Below, in pieces: positions 32,701-40,606 of a stretch of DNA of 44,246 nt. The notes below the pieces were generated by a model. The model worked only from the letters and a program-made list of their open reading frames with translations. It had not been told where the DNA came from and did no database searches. The translations under genes and the position numbers were made by a program. The stretch comes from an uncultured Sphingobacteriales bacterium (GTDB taxonomy: Bacteria > Bacteroidota > Bacteroidia > Chitinophagales > Chitinophagaceae). How positions within the stretch are numbered: position 1 is the first letter of the stretch; each line of letters starts with the position of its first letter. Where the stretch lies: positions 1 to 44,246 of the forward strand of contig CALKHN010000033.1 in the NCBI GenBank assembly GCA_937991535.1. Direction: 5' to 3'.

Positions 32701-32818
32701 CGATACCCGAAACCTTTAAAGAATTCTGAGAGAAAGAATAACTGTAAAAGCCGAGCAGCAGCATTAGTGTCATACCACACCGTTTCCAGGACGGGAATGG
32801 CAATCCTCGTTTTTTCAT
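29735..32818 (-). CDS. susC: SusC-type TonB-dependent glycan transporter
   Basis: 1027 residues. Signal peptide (MTLMLLLGFYSYSFSQ), then the carboxypeptidase-regulatory-like domain (VSGIVADSADGKPLAGVTVT, VFSFTGYNSQTVTI; residues about 35-120), the SusC TonB-box region SEVVVVSYGTQRKREITGAI, plug (LQGRLAGVQINQNTGQPGAN, IRIRGAASINAGNNPLIVVD, YGSRAANGVLLITTR) and barrel ending VNVQF. It imports oligosaccharides captured by SusD using TonB energy. It heads the susC-susD-GH78 unit; a 200-base leader upstream holds a candidate promoter. No anti-sigma-interacting N-terminal extension is visible, so regulation is more likely by the AraC protein than by an ECF sigma/anti-sigma pair. Confidence 0.96.
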   Translation of the reverse strand: MKKRGLPFPSWKRCGMTLMLLLGFYSYSFSQNSLKVSGIVADSADGKPLAGVTVTVQGTSKATKTNNAGAFTIDVAKNAALVFSFTGYNSQTVTINDDNNINITLGAVSQSLSEVVVVSYGTQRKREITGAISNINASELKDLPVTNIGQKLQGRLAGVQINQNTGQPGANMAIRIRGAASINAGNNPLIVVDGFPIESGLNTIDPDMIESVSVLKDAAASSLYGSRAANGVLLITTRQANAGQRNIQFTSYLGLQTVSDRGKPDLMDAREFAQFKKEYYEDAARYEGYTGGVPAQYQNPEQIDPSKGTNWFDVLLRDALIQNYSLSLSSGSRFVRSVVGVSYNNQDGVMINQNSKRFTASSNNTFYASDKLTFGLNAGITHQTDNITPNLGNGRNIIQVAYLSDPALKYRNDDGTYPIGFAPPGMFSTPNYYNVLMETVNPNKSLTLIGNAYGTYEIIDGLEFKSSINVNINNTINRTFRPSTIRGGPQPAASASASYNTSSFTSWMTENTLTYSRQLFQKHNIEAFAGYTAQKVTFESSGINGSQFPDDNIEWLNVAATRIGNVGANDYSVLSYIGRVNYNYDGKYILSVALRSDGSSKFGTNNRYGTFPSVSAGWVVSDEKFMSGISAINFLKLRGSWGKVGNNNIGYYTYLAGVAQSNYVFNNQLASGSALNGIGNANLTWETTEGYDIGVDVSLLNNRISFAYDYYRKKTDGLLYGIDIPVQSGFSTITSNIGRFDFWGHEFTIDTRNLTGKLTWNTSFNVSIPRNVVKKLGTNDAPIGGYQEYWDDNRTAVGMPIGMFYGYINTGVYMTQQEWETQPHNATSMVGTARFADLSGPDGKPDGKIDANDRTWIGNPNPDLLFGMTNNLEYKNFDFGVMVSGSVGNDIADDAFQSTENLDGVFNVRKGVVNRWRSEENPGDGIYPRTRAGTTADFRNFTTRQVFSGTYLAVKNITLGYRIPLNTTATIKSVRVYFTTQNPFMFTQYPGMNPEISLRGLDGLRLGRDFTAFPIAKVYTLGVNVQF

Positions 32819-32936
32819 AATAATAATAATTTTTGTTTTTATACAGATTTGTTGATGCGCTATGAAAGCGAACTTTAAAAAAAAGGAAATCCCAATGTGC
32901 TAAAATACTGTAACGACAGTTGAGTTAAAATATACA

Positions 32937-32964
32937 TCCTGACAATTCATTTATACTTTTTGAC
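32937..32964 (-). promoter_or_regulatory. Candidate susC promoter with AraC-type box
   Basis: On the minus strand TATATTTT (32937-32944) resembles TAnnTTTG, about 120 bases before the susC start. About 10 bases further upstream lies the plus-strand sequence TACTTTTTGAC (32954-32964). It matches TACCTTTTGAC (40678-40688) at the AraC gene in 10 of 11 positions. A common AraC-protein site is plausible but unproven. Confidence 0.3.
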
Positions 32965-33020
32965 CGACCATCACTATTGCTCCAGAAGCGCGCTACGAAC
33001 GGTTTTCAAGGCAGCAGTAT

Positions 33021-33839
33021 TTAAAAATCATCTACTTCTGTTCTCACGGGCATAGCACCTGCATACACCCAAATCATATACATTTCTTTTTGATACGGAT
33101 TGATGAAATAGTGAGGCAATCCGTTTGGTTGAAGCGCTGTTGAAAAATTGGAGAGATGGTATTTGCTTCGTTGGGTAATACAAACGGCTTCCCCGGAAAC
33201 AATACATATTGATTCGTCGAATGCGTGAAAATGTGCTGGCAACCTGCCGTCTTTATAAAAGATACCCACCCCCCCGCTCATGCCAACACCCGCAAGCATC
33301 TCCTCATTAAAATAATCTATAAAAGCAGTACCGCTGCCTGCGTTATAGCGGCTTGCTAAATTAAAACGTGTGACGTACTCTTTGCCTGATTTTCCGTTCA
33401 CATCATCTGCAACAGAAATGTATTGAGCATATGCTTCGTTTTTTACATCCCGAAGCGGAACAGATACGGGCATTGCAATATGAAATATGCTCTGTTCGGC
33501 GCCAGAACCGTTAACTACTTTATGCGGTATATTTTGGGGAACAGTGATATTGTCGAACTGCTGTAACCTGTAGCGTCGATTTTCAACTTCAACAATTGCT
33601 TCTCCTTTAAGCAGGGTAATGGATTCTGAATGGGGGTGGACATGCATGGGCAACGACCGGCCCGGTTGAAACGTAACAATAGCTGTAAACAAATTAACAG
33701 CTTCATTGTGTGCGCCCACCTGGGCTTCACAAACAATACCCGGCGCCAGTTCCATGATCGGGCCGGATCCTATTGGACTAACAGACTCCACTCTTCCGTA
33801 TGCAGAACCGGAACTTGTTTTGGAAAATGTATTCATCAT
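33021..33839 (-). CDS. Bicupin protein
   Basis: 272 residues; the first or second Met of MMNTFSK is the start. Two cupin barrels: N-terminal with the metal motif LPMHVHPHSESITLLKGEAI (HxH, E) and IPHKVVNGSG; C-terminal with RLPAHFHAFDESICIVSGEA and LPHYFINP. Both keep metal-ligand His residues, so each barrel may bind a metal. Bicupins of this kind occur in sugar and aromatic-acid catabolism as isomerases, dioxygenases or sensors. In this operon, five bases after the aldolase gene, a sugar-acid isomerase or lactone-processing role is a guess only. Confidence 0.75.
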   Translation of the reverse strand: MMNTFSKTSSGSAYGRVESVSPIGSGPIMELAPGIVCEAQVGAHNEAVNLFTAIVTFQPGRSLPMHVHPHSESITLLKGEAIVEVENRRYRLQQFDNITVPQNIPHKVVNGSGAEQSIFHIAMPVSVPLRDVKNEAYAQYISVADDVNGKSGKEYVTRFNLASRYNAGSGTAFIDYFNEEMLAGVGMSGGVGIFYKDGRLPAHFHAFDESICIVSGEAVCITQRSKYHLSNFSTALQPNGLPHYFINPYQKEMYMIWVYAGAMPVRTEVDDF

Positions 33840-33844
33840 TATGA

Positions 33845-34597
33845 TTAAAAAAATGATTTAATCGTTTTAAGCAGAAGGCCTGCATCCGCTCCTATGGATA
33901 GCATGCGGAAGCCCTGCCTGTACCTGTGTTTCAGATCGTCTTTAGATTTGGCCATCACACCACAGTGTTTGCCTGCGGCAACAATCTTATTTTTTACTCC
34001 GTCAATTGCTTCAGCTATACCTTTGCCTTCCCACTCCCCGGCATAACCGGCGGATGCGGAATAGTCGGCCGGACCGAAGAATACGATTTCAGTGCCTTTT
34101 ACCGCAATAATTTCATCTATATTATCGCCACCTGTTACGGATTCGATAATAGGGATCATCAGCAGATGCTCATCAGCATCCTTTACGTGCTGTGCAAAAT
34201 CACTACCCCATTTGGTAGCGCGCTCTGCCCCAATGCCCCGTATGCCGGCCGGGGGATACCTTGCATATGACAATGCTTTTTTCCAGGCGGCAGCGCTTTC
34301 TATATGAGGAACCACTATGCCGTCGGCGCCTATATCCAGCACACGTTTGATAATGCCTTCGTCGACATTGGAAATCCTGACCAAAACAACGGTGTTGCTT
34401 CGCACTGCTGCCCTTATGTGTTCCACTATATTGTGCCAGTCCATATGCCCGTGTTCGGCATCAACGATCACCCAGTCGAGACCGCAATGCACGGCAATCT
34501 CCGTAATGCCGGGCGATTCAAGGGTTACCCACAGTCCATATACCGCATACTGTTCTGCCAGTTTCTTTCGCATCAACTGCAAAGCGATTGTTTTCAT
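33845..34597 (-). CDS. HpcH/HpaI family aldolase, probable 2-keto-3-deoxy-sugar-acid aldolase (RhmA/YfaU-like)
   Basis: 250 residues, cytoplasmic. Class II pyruvate aldolase signature: WVIVDAEHGHMDW with the base His49, VLVRISN with R74, VLDIGADGIVVPHIESA, YARYPPAGIRGIGAERATKW, and GPADYSAS. The sequence resembles E. coli YfaU/RhmA, which splits 2-keto-3-deoxy-L-rhamnonate into pyruvate and L-lactaldehyde. That product is exactly what the AldA-like enzyme in this operon oxidises, which supports the assignment; related members use other 2-keto-3-deoxy acids. The start ATG overlaps the stop of the upstream isomerase gene (ATGA), implying translational coupling. Confidence 0.82.
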   Translation of the reverse strand: MKTIALQLMRKKLAEQYAVYGLWVTLESPGITEIAVHCGLDWVIVDAEHGHMDWHNIVEHIRAAVRSNTVVLVRISNVDEGIIKRVLDIGADGIVVPHIESAAAWKKALSYARYPPAGIRGIGAERATKWGSDFAQHVKDADEHLLMIPIIESVTGGDNIDEIIAVKGTEIVFFGPADYSASAGYAGEWEGKGIAEAIDGVKNKIVAAGKHCGVMAKSKDDLKHRYRQGFRMLSIGADAGLLLKTIKSFF

Positions 34598-35454
34598 GCC
34601 GGATTGTTTTTTGCAAGGCTTTTCAAAATAATATCCCTTAATAAAATGGTTTCAGACAAGGTGTCTACCTGGTTGCATTGCTCCCATTTAATCCATATAT
34701 ATTCAAGGCCTATCCAACCCGTGTAATTTTTTTCCTTTAATTGCCGGACGATTTTTTCATAGTCAATACTATTTTCGGCTACGGGTGACTGTAATCTGCC
34801 CGGCTGTGCCCCGCGGGCATGAAAATGATTGGCGTAAGGCAGCAGTATATCGGCTTGCGCCTGCGTGTAACCATTTCGTATAAAATGCGTGTAATCGAGT
34901 GTAAGTTGTAACCCCGGCACCGATTTAACGAGTGTAACCACATCCTCCGGTTTCGTATAGGGCGCCCCCACATGACATTCCACTGAAAAGTTCAACTTTG
35001 TTTTACGCACCTGCTCTACGCGCCAGTACAGTTCTTCATAACTTCTCTTTACAGACTCTTCAGGCAATTCGGTACCAGGAAAAGTCATCCCGGGCAAACA
35101 GGTTATATGTTCAGCGCCTGCATACTGTGCATATTCAATCAGTTTCAAAAATTGTTCTCTCGCGAAAGCCCGTATTGATGCATCGGGATGATTGATAGCG
35201 AATCTTGCCAGGTCATTGTCGAGCTGCAGGTATATGTCGGCAATCGCCAGTCCGCGATCGGCTGCTTTCTGTTGCAACAACCTGGCATTCTTTTCCGGTT
35301 CCGTAAATTCTGTCCCTGCCTGTATGTGCGATCGTCCGGTAAAAAGCCCGATGTCAATCCCATCACAATCCAGCATAGCAACCAGGTCCAGAACCTTATC
35401 GTGTGGTAAAAGCGGGAATGTAAAATCAGCGCAGGAAATTTTTATATTTTTCAT
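34594..35454 (-). CDS. Sugar phosphate isomerase/epimerase-like TIM-barrel protein
   Basis: 286 residues from the ATG at 35454, which overlaps the TAA of the upstream SDR gene (TAATG). AP-endonuclease-2/xylose-isomerase-like barrel: CDGIDIGLFTGRSH, AGAEHITCLPGMTFPGTELP, NFSVECHVGAPYTKPEDVV, LQLTLDYTHFIRNG, NHFHARGAQPGRLQSPVAEN, IGLEYIWIKWEQCNQVDTLS. The E, D-H, H and E residues fit a divalent-metal centre. No signal peptide, so it acts in the cytoplasm on an operon intermediate: isomerase, epimerase or keto-acid decarboxylase (the OiaC apionate decarboxylase is from this superfamily). Substrate not determinable. Confidence 0.82.
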   Translation of the reverse strand: MKNIKISCADFTFPLLPHDKVLDLVAMLDCDGIDIGLFTGRSHIQAGTEFTEPEKNARLLQQKAADRGLAIADIYLQLDNDLARFAINHPDASIRAFAREQFLKLIEYAQYAGAEHITCLPGMTFPGTELPEESVKRSYEELYWRVEQVRKTKLNFSVECHVGAPYTKPEDVVTLVKSVPGLQLTLDYTHFIRNGYTQAQADILLPYANHFHARGAQPGRLQSPVAENSIDYEKIVRQLKEKNYTGWIGLEYIWIKWEQCNQVDTLSETILLRDIILKSLAKNNPA

Positions 35455-36251
35455 TATAAAAGCCCTCCATCCCATTCTGCGGTAGCGAGGTAGCCACCAT
35501 CAATTATTAAACTGGTTCCGGTAATACCCGATGAATCATCGCTGCACAGGTACGCAACACCGCTGGCAATTTCATGTGGCTGTAAAATACGCCCTGCCGG
35601 TACACGGTGCAGGCGTTCGGCGATTCCTGATTGCTCACCCATATGTTCTCTCAACATAGGCGTATCTGTTATACCGGGACAAACCGCATTACACCGAATG
35701 CTATCTGATGCATAGTCAATTGCAATAGATTTAGTAAGCATCATTACGCCCCCCTTGGCAGCGATATAACCAGGTGTTTTAGCCTGCCCTACAAAACTGC
35801 TTACCGATCCAATATTTACAATACTGCTGCCGCCGTTTTTTTTGAGGTAAGGATAAGCGTATTTAAAACTCAGAAAAATGGCCTTAAGATTGATATTCAA
35901 TTGCCGGTCCCATTCTTCCGTAGTGTAATCATGCAGGCTCTTAACCATATTGATTGCCCCGTTGTTCACGATAATATGCAAGCCTCCGAAAGTTGCAACG
36001 GTGTCGGTGATAGATTGATGAATGGCACCTTCCACATTCAGGTCACAAAAAAAAAAGGCAGCGGTTCCTCCCTTAGATTTAATGCATTCTGCACATTCCT
36101 TTCCTTCTTTTTCTTTAATATCAATAATAGCCACACTCGCCCCTTCTTCCGCAAAAAGTTCTGCGATGCTACGCCCGATACCCTGAGCAGCCCCGCTCAC
36201 CCAAACAACTCTATTGATAAATCTTTTTTGCATATAGTTCGTCTTTTGCAT
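35454..36251 (-). CDS. Short-chain dehydrogenase/reductase (SDR)
   Basis: 265 residues; ATG at 36251, or the in-frame Met six codons later. Classical SDR: SGAAQGIGRS (19-28) for NAD(P), catalytic S149, Y162 and K166 (YIAAKGG), and CPGITDTPM. ID at the end of the second strand (AIIDIKEKEG) favours NAD. The structural NNAG motif is changed to NNGA (96-99), an unusual swap. In context it could oxidise L-rhamnose to rhamnonolactone or a later sugar acid. It starts an overlapping trio: SDR, isomerase, aldolase. Confidence 0.88.
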   Translation of the reverse strand: MQKTNYMQKRFINRVVWVSGAAQGIGRSIAELFAEEGASVAIIDIKEKEGKECAECIKSKGGTAAFFFCDLNVEGAIHQSITDTVATFGGLHIIVNNGAINMVKSLHDYTTEEWDRQLNINLKAIFLSFKYAYPYLKKNGGSSIVNIGSVSSFVGQAKTPGYIAAKGGVMMLTKSIAIDYASDSIRCNAVCPGITDTPMLREHMGEQSGIAERLHRVPAGRILQPHEIASGVAYLCSDDSSGITGTSLIIDGGYLATAEWDGGLL

Positions 36252-36325
36252 TTAACTGTTTTACGGATATAATTTTAAAAGTAAATCTCCAAAATTGCTT
36301 TATGTAAATAATGAATGGGCATGTT

Positions 36326-38023
36326 TTAATTTCTGGTTAATACCAGCACCCAATCTTGTTTGGTGGTGGGCGAAGTGACGGCCAATTTTCCTGAATTGTC
36401 TGTGGTAACCGTAAATTCCTGTCCCCTATCAGTAGTGACCGGATTAAACCAAAAAGCTTTATACCGCTGACCAGCAGCCGGGAGCTTGATCGTAAGACTG
36501 CCTGGTGACGGCAGATAGGCGATTGCCGACCGGCTACCGGATGTTACAGCTAGTACAGCCGTATCTCCGGATGACCATTGTGTGATCATATCAGGTTGCG
36601 GTTGAAAACTGCTCCAACCAGGGATTGATTCGATCAGTTTTCTTGCTGCGCCAATTTGTGCAGAGCCAGGTAGCTTCATCGCTTCATTCCAGGGTGTAAT
36701 TCCCCAGTTATTTCCCCCGGGCGACTTACCATAAGGTTTATTGATACCATTCAACTGCCAGATACCATTTGCTCCATAGGTATGACCTGCCAACCCGCTG
36801 TTTACAGTATGTGCCCAAAAGGCTCCGCGGGGCGCTTCGGCGGGAAGTGGATTGGGTATAGCCAGGGCCTCATATCTTGATTCACCACTGATCACCGGCA
36901 TCACAGGTTGTGTACGCCAGCCTTCCAGCGCCTGTGCTGCCTGCTTCTCAGGGCCTGAGCCATGCCCGCTCTGGTGCATATCAAAATCCAATAAAGAAGG
37001 ATCGGATAATGACGCTCTCGCTGTTCTTGAAGGATGCGTGGTGATCACTCTTTTAAAGGGATCAATCTCTTTCATGTATCTTATCACCTTCGTCCATTCA
37101 TCTTTTTGCCATTCTTTGTCGGCGTCCTTGGTTTTTGAAAGATAGAAAGGCATAGTGGTTTCTCCGGCCGCACACCATACAACGGGAAGTGCACCCCATC
37201 TTGCGATAAGATAGCGCCAGTGCTGCTTCATCTTTTCAACGCCCAGCCAGGGCAGGTGATAACCCCAGGCGCCTACAATGCAGGGCGTGATGCCTTGCTC
37301 AGCAAGGTAAATGATCCGCCTGTCTGCGGCGTTAAAGTAAGAAGGTCTTATACTGGTGTAATTCGCTTCCCATGGAAATCCTGCTTCGTTTTCACCGCGG
37401 GGATCAAAGGCCGGCATGTCTGGATAAAGTCCTGCCACAATCTGTACTACATTAAAACCTTTTTTAATTCTGTCGTCCGCAAGTGATTTCACTTCTTCCG
37501 GCCATACCAGTCTTTTGGTCAGGCCCATCCACCAGGTATCGCCCATCCAAAAAAACGGGGTGCCATCACCATAAGCAAAATGCCTTTTATCGTCGGCAAT
37601 TTTAACAGCGCCGCGCCGGAGCAGCGGATTGTTGCCTTTGTATTTCTTAATCTCAACCCGGCCCGTGATGCCGGCGAGTCCTTTGTCGGCTGCATTGGAA
37701 CAGATGGTTGTAAAACTGTGGTTGCCCTGTATTGGAGAAGCATATCTGACCTTCCATATATTGCCGCCTGCCCAAAAAGCCGGCACCTTTAATTGATCGC
37801 CTGAAGGGGCGGTAAAAACGGCATCCAGTTCAACTTCATTGAACGGATCGTTATAGGTACCGGCCGCAGTAAATGAAATTTCAACCATTTTATTGGTTTC
37901 CGTTTTTACTACAATATCCTTACACAGCGCTACTGCGGGACAAATGAATAAAAAAGCCCAATAAAACAAAAGCCTGCCCAATTTGCAATTAAAGGCTGGA
38001 ATGAATGAAGATCCTGATGTCAT
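36326..38023 (-). CDS. DUF4038/DUF5060 glycoside hydrolase (GH140-like, apiosidase-type)
   Basis: 565 residues from the ATG at 38023. The open frame reaches 38185, but that would overlap the upstream aldA gene by 120 bases and bury the signal peptide (FYWAFLFICPAVALC). N-terminal DUF5060 beta domain (EISFTAAGTYNDPFNEVELD), then DUF4038 TIM barrel (FAYGDGTPFFWMGDTWWMGL, RIKKGFNVVQIVAGLYPDMP, GITPCIVGAWGYHLPWLG, PVVWCAAGETTMPF, DFDMHQSGHG, PVISGESRYE) with Glu in AGET and GES as likely catalytic pair, and a C-terminal sandwich. GH140 members split apiosyl bonds in rhamnogalacturonan-II; here it implies apiose- or rhamnose-decorated plant glycans. Exported. Confidence 0.82.
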   Translation of the reverse strand: MTSGSSFIPAFNCKLGRLLFYWAFLFICPAVALCKDIVVKTETNKMVEISFTAAGTYNDPFNEVELDAVFTAPSGDQLKVPAFWAGGNIWKVRYASPIQGNHSFTTICSNAADKGLAGITGRVEIKKYKGNNPLLRRGAVKIADDKRHFAYGDGTPFFWMGDTWWMGLTKRLVWPEEVKSLADDRIKKGFNVVQIVAGLYPDMPAFDPRGENEAGFPWEANYTSIRPSYFNAADRRIIYLAEQGITPCIVGAWGYHLPWLGVEKMKQHWRYLIARWGALPVVWCAAGETTMPFYLSKTKDADKEWQKDEWTKVIRYMKEIDPFKRVITTHPSRTARASLSDPSLLDFDMHQSGHGSGPEKQAAQALEGWRTQPVMPVISGESRYEALAIPNPLPAEAPRGAFWAHTVNSGLAGHTYGANGIWQLNGINKPYGKSPGGNNWGITPWNEAMKLPGSAQIGAARKLIESIPGWSSFQPQPDMITQWSSGDTAVLAVTSGSRSAIAYLPSPGSLTIKLPAAGQRYKAFWFNPVTTDRGQEFTVTTDNSGKLAVTSPTTKQDWVLVLTRN

Positions 38024-38063
38024 AATGATGATTTTTGGTATGATGCAATCGTTGAAAAAAACG

Positions 38064-39539
38064 CTATGAAGTTTGTTGAATGTATATGGTTTTGGTTTGC
38101 AAATATTCTTCGAGGCCATGTTTGCCGTCTGCACCACCAATGCCCGATTTCCGCCAGCCGGCATGAAAACCCTGGATAGCTTCAAAGTTTTCCCTGTTGA
38201 AATACACTTCGCCGAAATTTAATTCTTTGGTAGCGCGTAGCATCTTGTTGATGTCCCGGGTGTACACAGCAGAGGTGAGCCCGTATTCGCTGTCGTTGGC
38301 CAGCTTCAATGCCTCATCAAAGTCTTTTACTTTCATAACAGGCAACACAGGGCCAAATACTTCTTTCTGCATGATCTCCGCATCCTGTTTTACATTGGTG
38401 ATGACGGTAGGTTCGTAGAAATAACCTTTATCAAAGCTGGTTGATTTTTTTCCGCCTGTTGCTATTTTGGCACCGGCCGCCTGCGCCCTGTCTACCATTC
38501 CGGAAATTTTATCCAACTGCTTTTGGTTGATCTGGGCACTCATGTCAATGCCACTGTCATTAGACGCATTGCCTACTTTTACTGCTTTCATGGCAGTGGT
38601 TAATTTTTCCAAAAATGCGTCATATACTCCTTCTTCCACATACACCCGCTCCGCACAATTGCATACCTGGCCACTGTAAATTATCCTCGATGCCACAATC
38701 GAGTTTACAGCCACTTCCATATCAGCATCTTCGCATACAATAGCAGGTGCCTTACCTCCCAGTTCAAGAGAAACTTTAGTAATATTTTTTGCAGCGGCGG
38801 CCATTACCTTATGACCTGAATCAACGCTTCCCGTAAGACTGATCATGCCTACATTTTTATTATGGGTGAGCGCTTCCCCGACCTCATTTCCATAACCACA
38901 AACCACGTTCAATACACCCTTTGGCAGGTTAACGCTGCCCAACAACTTAGTAAATTCAAGACAGGTTAAAGGTGCTTCTTCACTCACTTTCACCACAATA
39001 GTATTGCCGGTGAGCATTGAGGGCGCAACTTTGCGGGCCATTACAAAAAACGGGAAATTCCAGGGGCATATGCCTACCACAACACCTATCGGTAATTTAT
39101 GCAGGAAAATTTGTTCGCCTACACGGTCACTCTGTATGATCTCGCCCTCGTAAGCCCGGGCAAATCCTGCATAGTAATCGTAATATTCTGCTGTTACATC
39201 AATTTCCACCTGGGCCAGCGCTTTTACCTTTGCCTGTTCGCGGGCCAATGTTTCTGCCAGCATCACGCGGTTTTCCCTGATCGTGTTTGCCATGGCCTTA
39301 AGATACTTTGCTCTTTCAACAGAGGGCAGTGAACTCCAATGACGTTGTGCGGCAACAGCGGCATCAACAGCCGCATCGGCTTCTTCCTGCCCACCTCTTG
39401 GTACAGAAGCAATTATTTCTTCAGTGCAGGGATCCAGCACTTCTATGTAATCGCCTGAGGGTACCGACCCATAAAACGTACCATTAATGTAATGCTGGTA
39501 AATTGCTCGGGTTGCCGGGGTCTTAATAATTGATTTCAT
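38064..39539 (-). CDS. aldA: Lactaldehyde dehydrogenase (AldA-like)
   Basis: 491 residues. Very close to E. coli AldA along its whole length: YEGEIIQSDR, PWNFPFF with N161, KNITKVSLELGGKAPAIV with E259, SGQVCNCAERVYV with the catalytic C293, EVFGPVLPV, and the diagnostic NRENFEAIQGFHAGWRKSGI followed by GGADGKHGLEEYLQT. It oxidises L-lactaldehyde (also glycolaldehyde) to lactate with NAD. Lactaldehyde is produced by the aldolase encoded four genes downstream. It sits six bases after the 2-hydroxyacid dehydrogenase gene and 40 bases before the GH140-like gene. Confidence 0.93.
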   Translation of the reverse strand: MKSIIKTPATRAIYQHYINGTFYGSVPSGDYIEVLDPCTEEIIASVPRGGQEEADAAVDAAVAAQRHWSSLPSVERAKYLKAMANTIRENRVMLAETLAREQAKVKALAQVEIDVTAEYYDYYAGFARAYEGEIIQSDRVGEQIFLHKLPIGVVVGICPWNFPFFVMARKVAPSMLTGNTIVVKVSEEAPLTCLEFTKLLGSVNLPKGVLNVVCGYGNEVGEALTHNKNVGMISLTGSVDSGHKVMAAAAKNITKVSLELGGKAPAIVCEDADMEVAVNSIVASRIIYSGQVCNCAERVYVEEGVYDAFLEKLTTAMKAVKVGNASNDSGIDMSAQINQKQLDKISGMVDRAQAAGAKIATGGKKSTSFDKGYFYEPTVITNVKQDAEIMQKEVFGPVLPVMKVKDFDEALKLANDSEYGLTSAVYTRDINKMLRATKELNFGEVYFNRENFEAIQGFHAGWRKSGIGGADGKHGLEEYLQTKTIYIQQTS

Positions 39540-39545
39540 GGAAGA

Positions 39546-40559
39546 TTATTTTATTTTTTCAGAATGCCATTTGTCCAATATGTCTGCGTTCAAAATATGA
39601 TCAGGAGTTTTCCCCTGTGCTATCTGTGCCACCTGTGTACAGGCCATACGCCCTATTTCCCTGAACAGTTCTTGTGTCCATGCAATGCAGTGAGGCGCCA
39701 GCAATACATTATCCATTTTAAAAAACGGATGGTTTGAAGCGACTGGCTCATCTTCAAAAACATCCGTTGCGTATCCCCCAATGCGATTGTTTGATAAAGC
39801 TTTAATCAAAGCCCGCTCGTTTACGATACCACCTCTCGCCGTATTGATGATAAAGGCGGATTCTTTTACCAGCATCAATTCTTTTTCATCAATCATATTT
39901 TTTGTTTCCGGGGTTAAAGGACAATTGATTGATATAAAATCAGACGATTGTAAAAGCGTATGCATATCTACCTTTCTTACGCCCAATTCTGAAGCTTTTG
40001 CTTCATCAATATAAGGGTCGTATACCAGGGGCTGGTTCATATGGAAGGCTTTCAACATTTGGGTTAACCGGCTGCCAATGCCGCCAAATCCAATGATGCC
40101 GGGCGTTCGGGAACGCAGCTCACTCCCGGTGTATTGATTTCTTTCCTGCCATTTGCCCTGCCTTACCAATTTGTCTTTGGCAACCAGTTTATGACACAGT
40201 GCAAGCATCCACGTAATGATGGCTTCAGCCACCGAATAATTTACCGCGCCTTTCGTAATGGTTACTATCACATTGGCCCGGCTGCACGCATTTACATCAA
40301 CCATATCATAACCCACTCCAAAACGGCATATTGCTTTTAAACGGGTTACACCTATGAAACTTTCTGCAGTATACGCCGGAGCCAGGGAGATAATAGCATC
40401 ATACTGCTGCAGGGTGCCGGCTTGCAGCGGCGACTCCCATTTTTCTAAAAATTCATATTCGATCTCTTTAATGTTATCAAGAATATCTAATCCCATATCC
40501 TTATAGGTTAGTATTCCTTCGGGCGTTAAAAAGTCTCTCGTTAAGCCAACTTTAAACAT
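39546..40559 (-). CDS. D-isomer-specific 2-hydroxyacid dehydrogenase
   Basis: 337 residues, cytoplasmic. Two-domain formate/glycerate dehydrogenase fold: FGVGYDMVDVNACSRANVIV, Rossmann motif IGFGGIGSR (156-164), then the catalytic set R242 (NTARGGIVNE), E271 (VFEDEP) and H290 (LLAPHCIAW). It reduces a 2-keto acid or oxidises a 2-hydroxy acid with NAD(P); the substrate may be a product of the aldolase route such as pyruvate or a hydroxypyruvate. First gene of the minus-strand catabolic operon, divergent from the AraC regulator. Confidence 0.9.
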   Translation of the reverse strand: MFKVGLTRDFLTPEGILTYKDMGLDILDNIKEIEYEFLEKWESPLQAGTLQQYDAIISLAPAYTAESFIGVTRLKAICRFGVGYDMVDVNACSRANVIVTITKGAVNYSVAEAIITWMLALCHKLVAKDKLVRQGKWQERNQYTGSELRSRTPGIIGFGGIGSRLTQMLKAFHMNQPLVYDPYIDEAKASELGVRKVDMHTLLQSSDFISINCPLTPETKNMIDEKELMLVKESAFIINTARGGIVNERALIKALSNNRIGGYATDVFEDEPVASNHPFFKMDNVLLAPHCIAWTQELFREIGRMACTQVAQIAQGKTPDHILNADILDKWHSEKIK

Positions 40560-40587
40560 GCATCGTTTTGTTTGTTTTAATTGTCTT

Positions 40588-40606
40588 TATACCGAACAGC
40601 GGTATA
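40588..40606. promoter_or_regulatory. Candidate operator palindrome in divergent promoter
   Basis: TATACCG (40588-40594) and CGGTATA (40600-40606) form a perfect 7-bp inverted repeat around AACAG. It lies 29 bases upstream of the 2-hydroxyacid dehydrogenase start, between the two divergent genes. A dimeric regulator would suit it; AraC proteins more often use direct repeats, so another factor is possible. Confidence 0.4.

Noticed and set aside
35901..36272. 123-codon plus-strand open frame
   Set aside because: Antisense shadow of the SDR gene, whose motifs are unambiguous.
38024..38185. Longer start of the GH140-like gene
   Set aside because: It would overlap aldA by about 120 bases and put 54 residues before the signal peptide.
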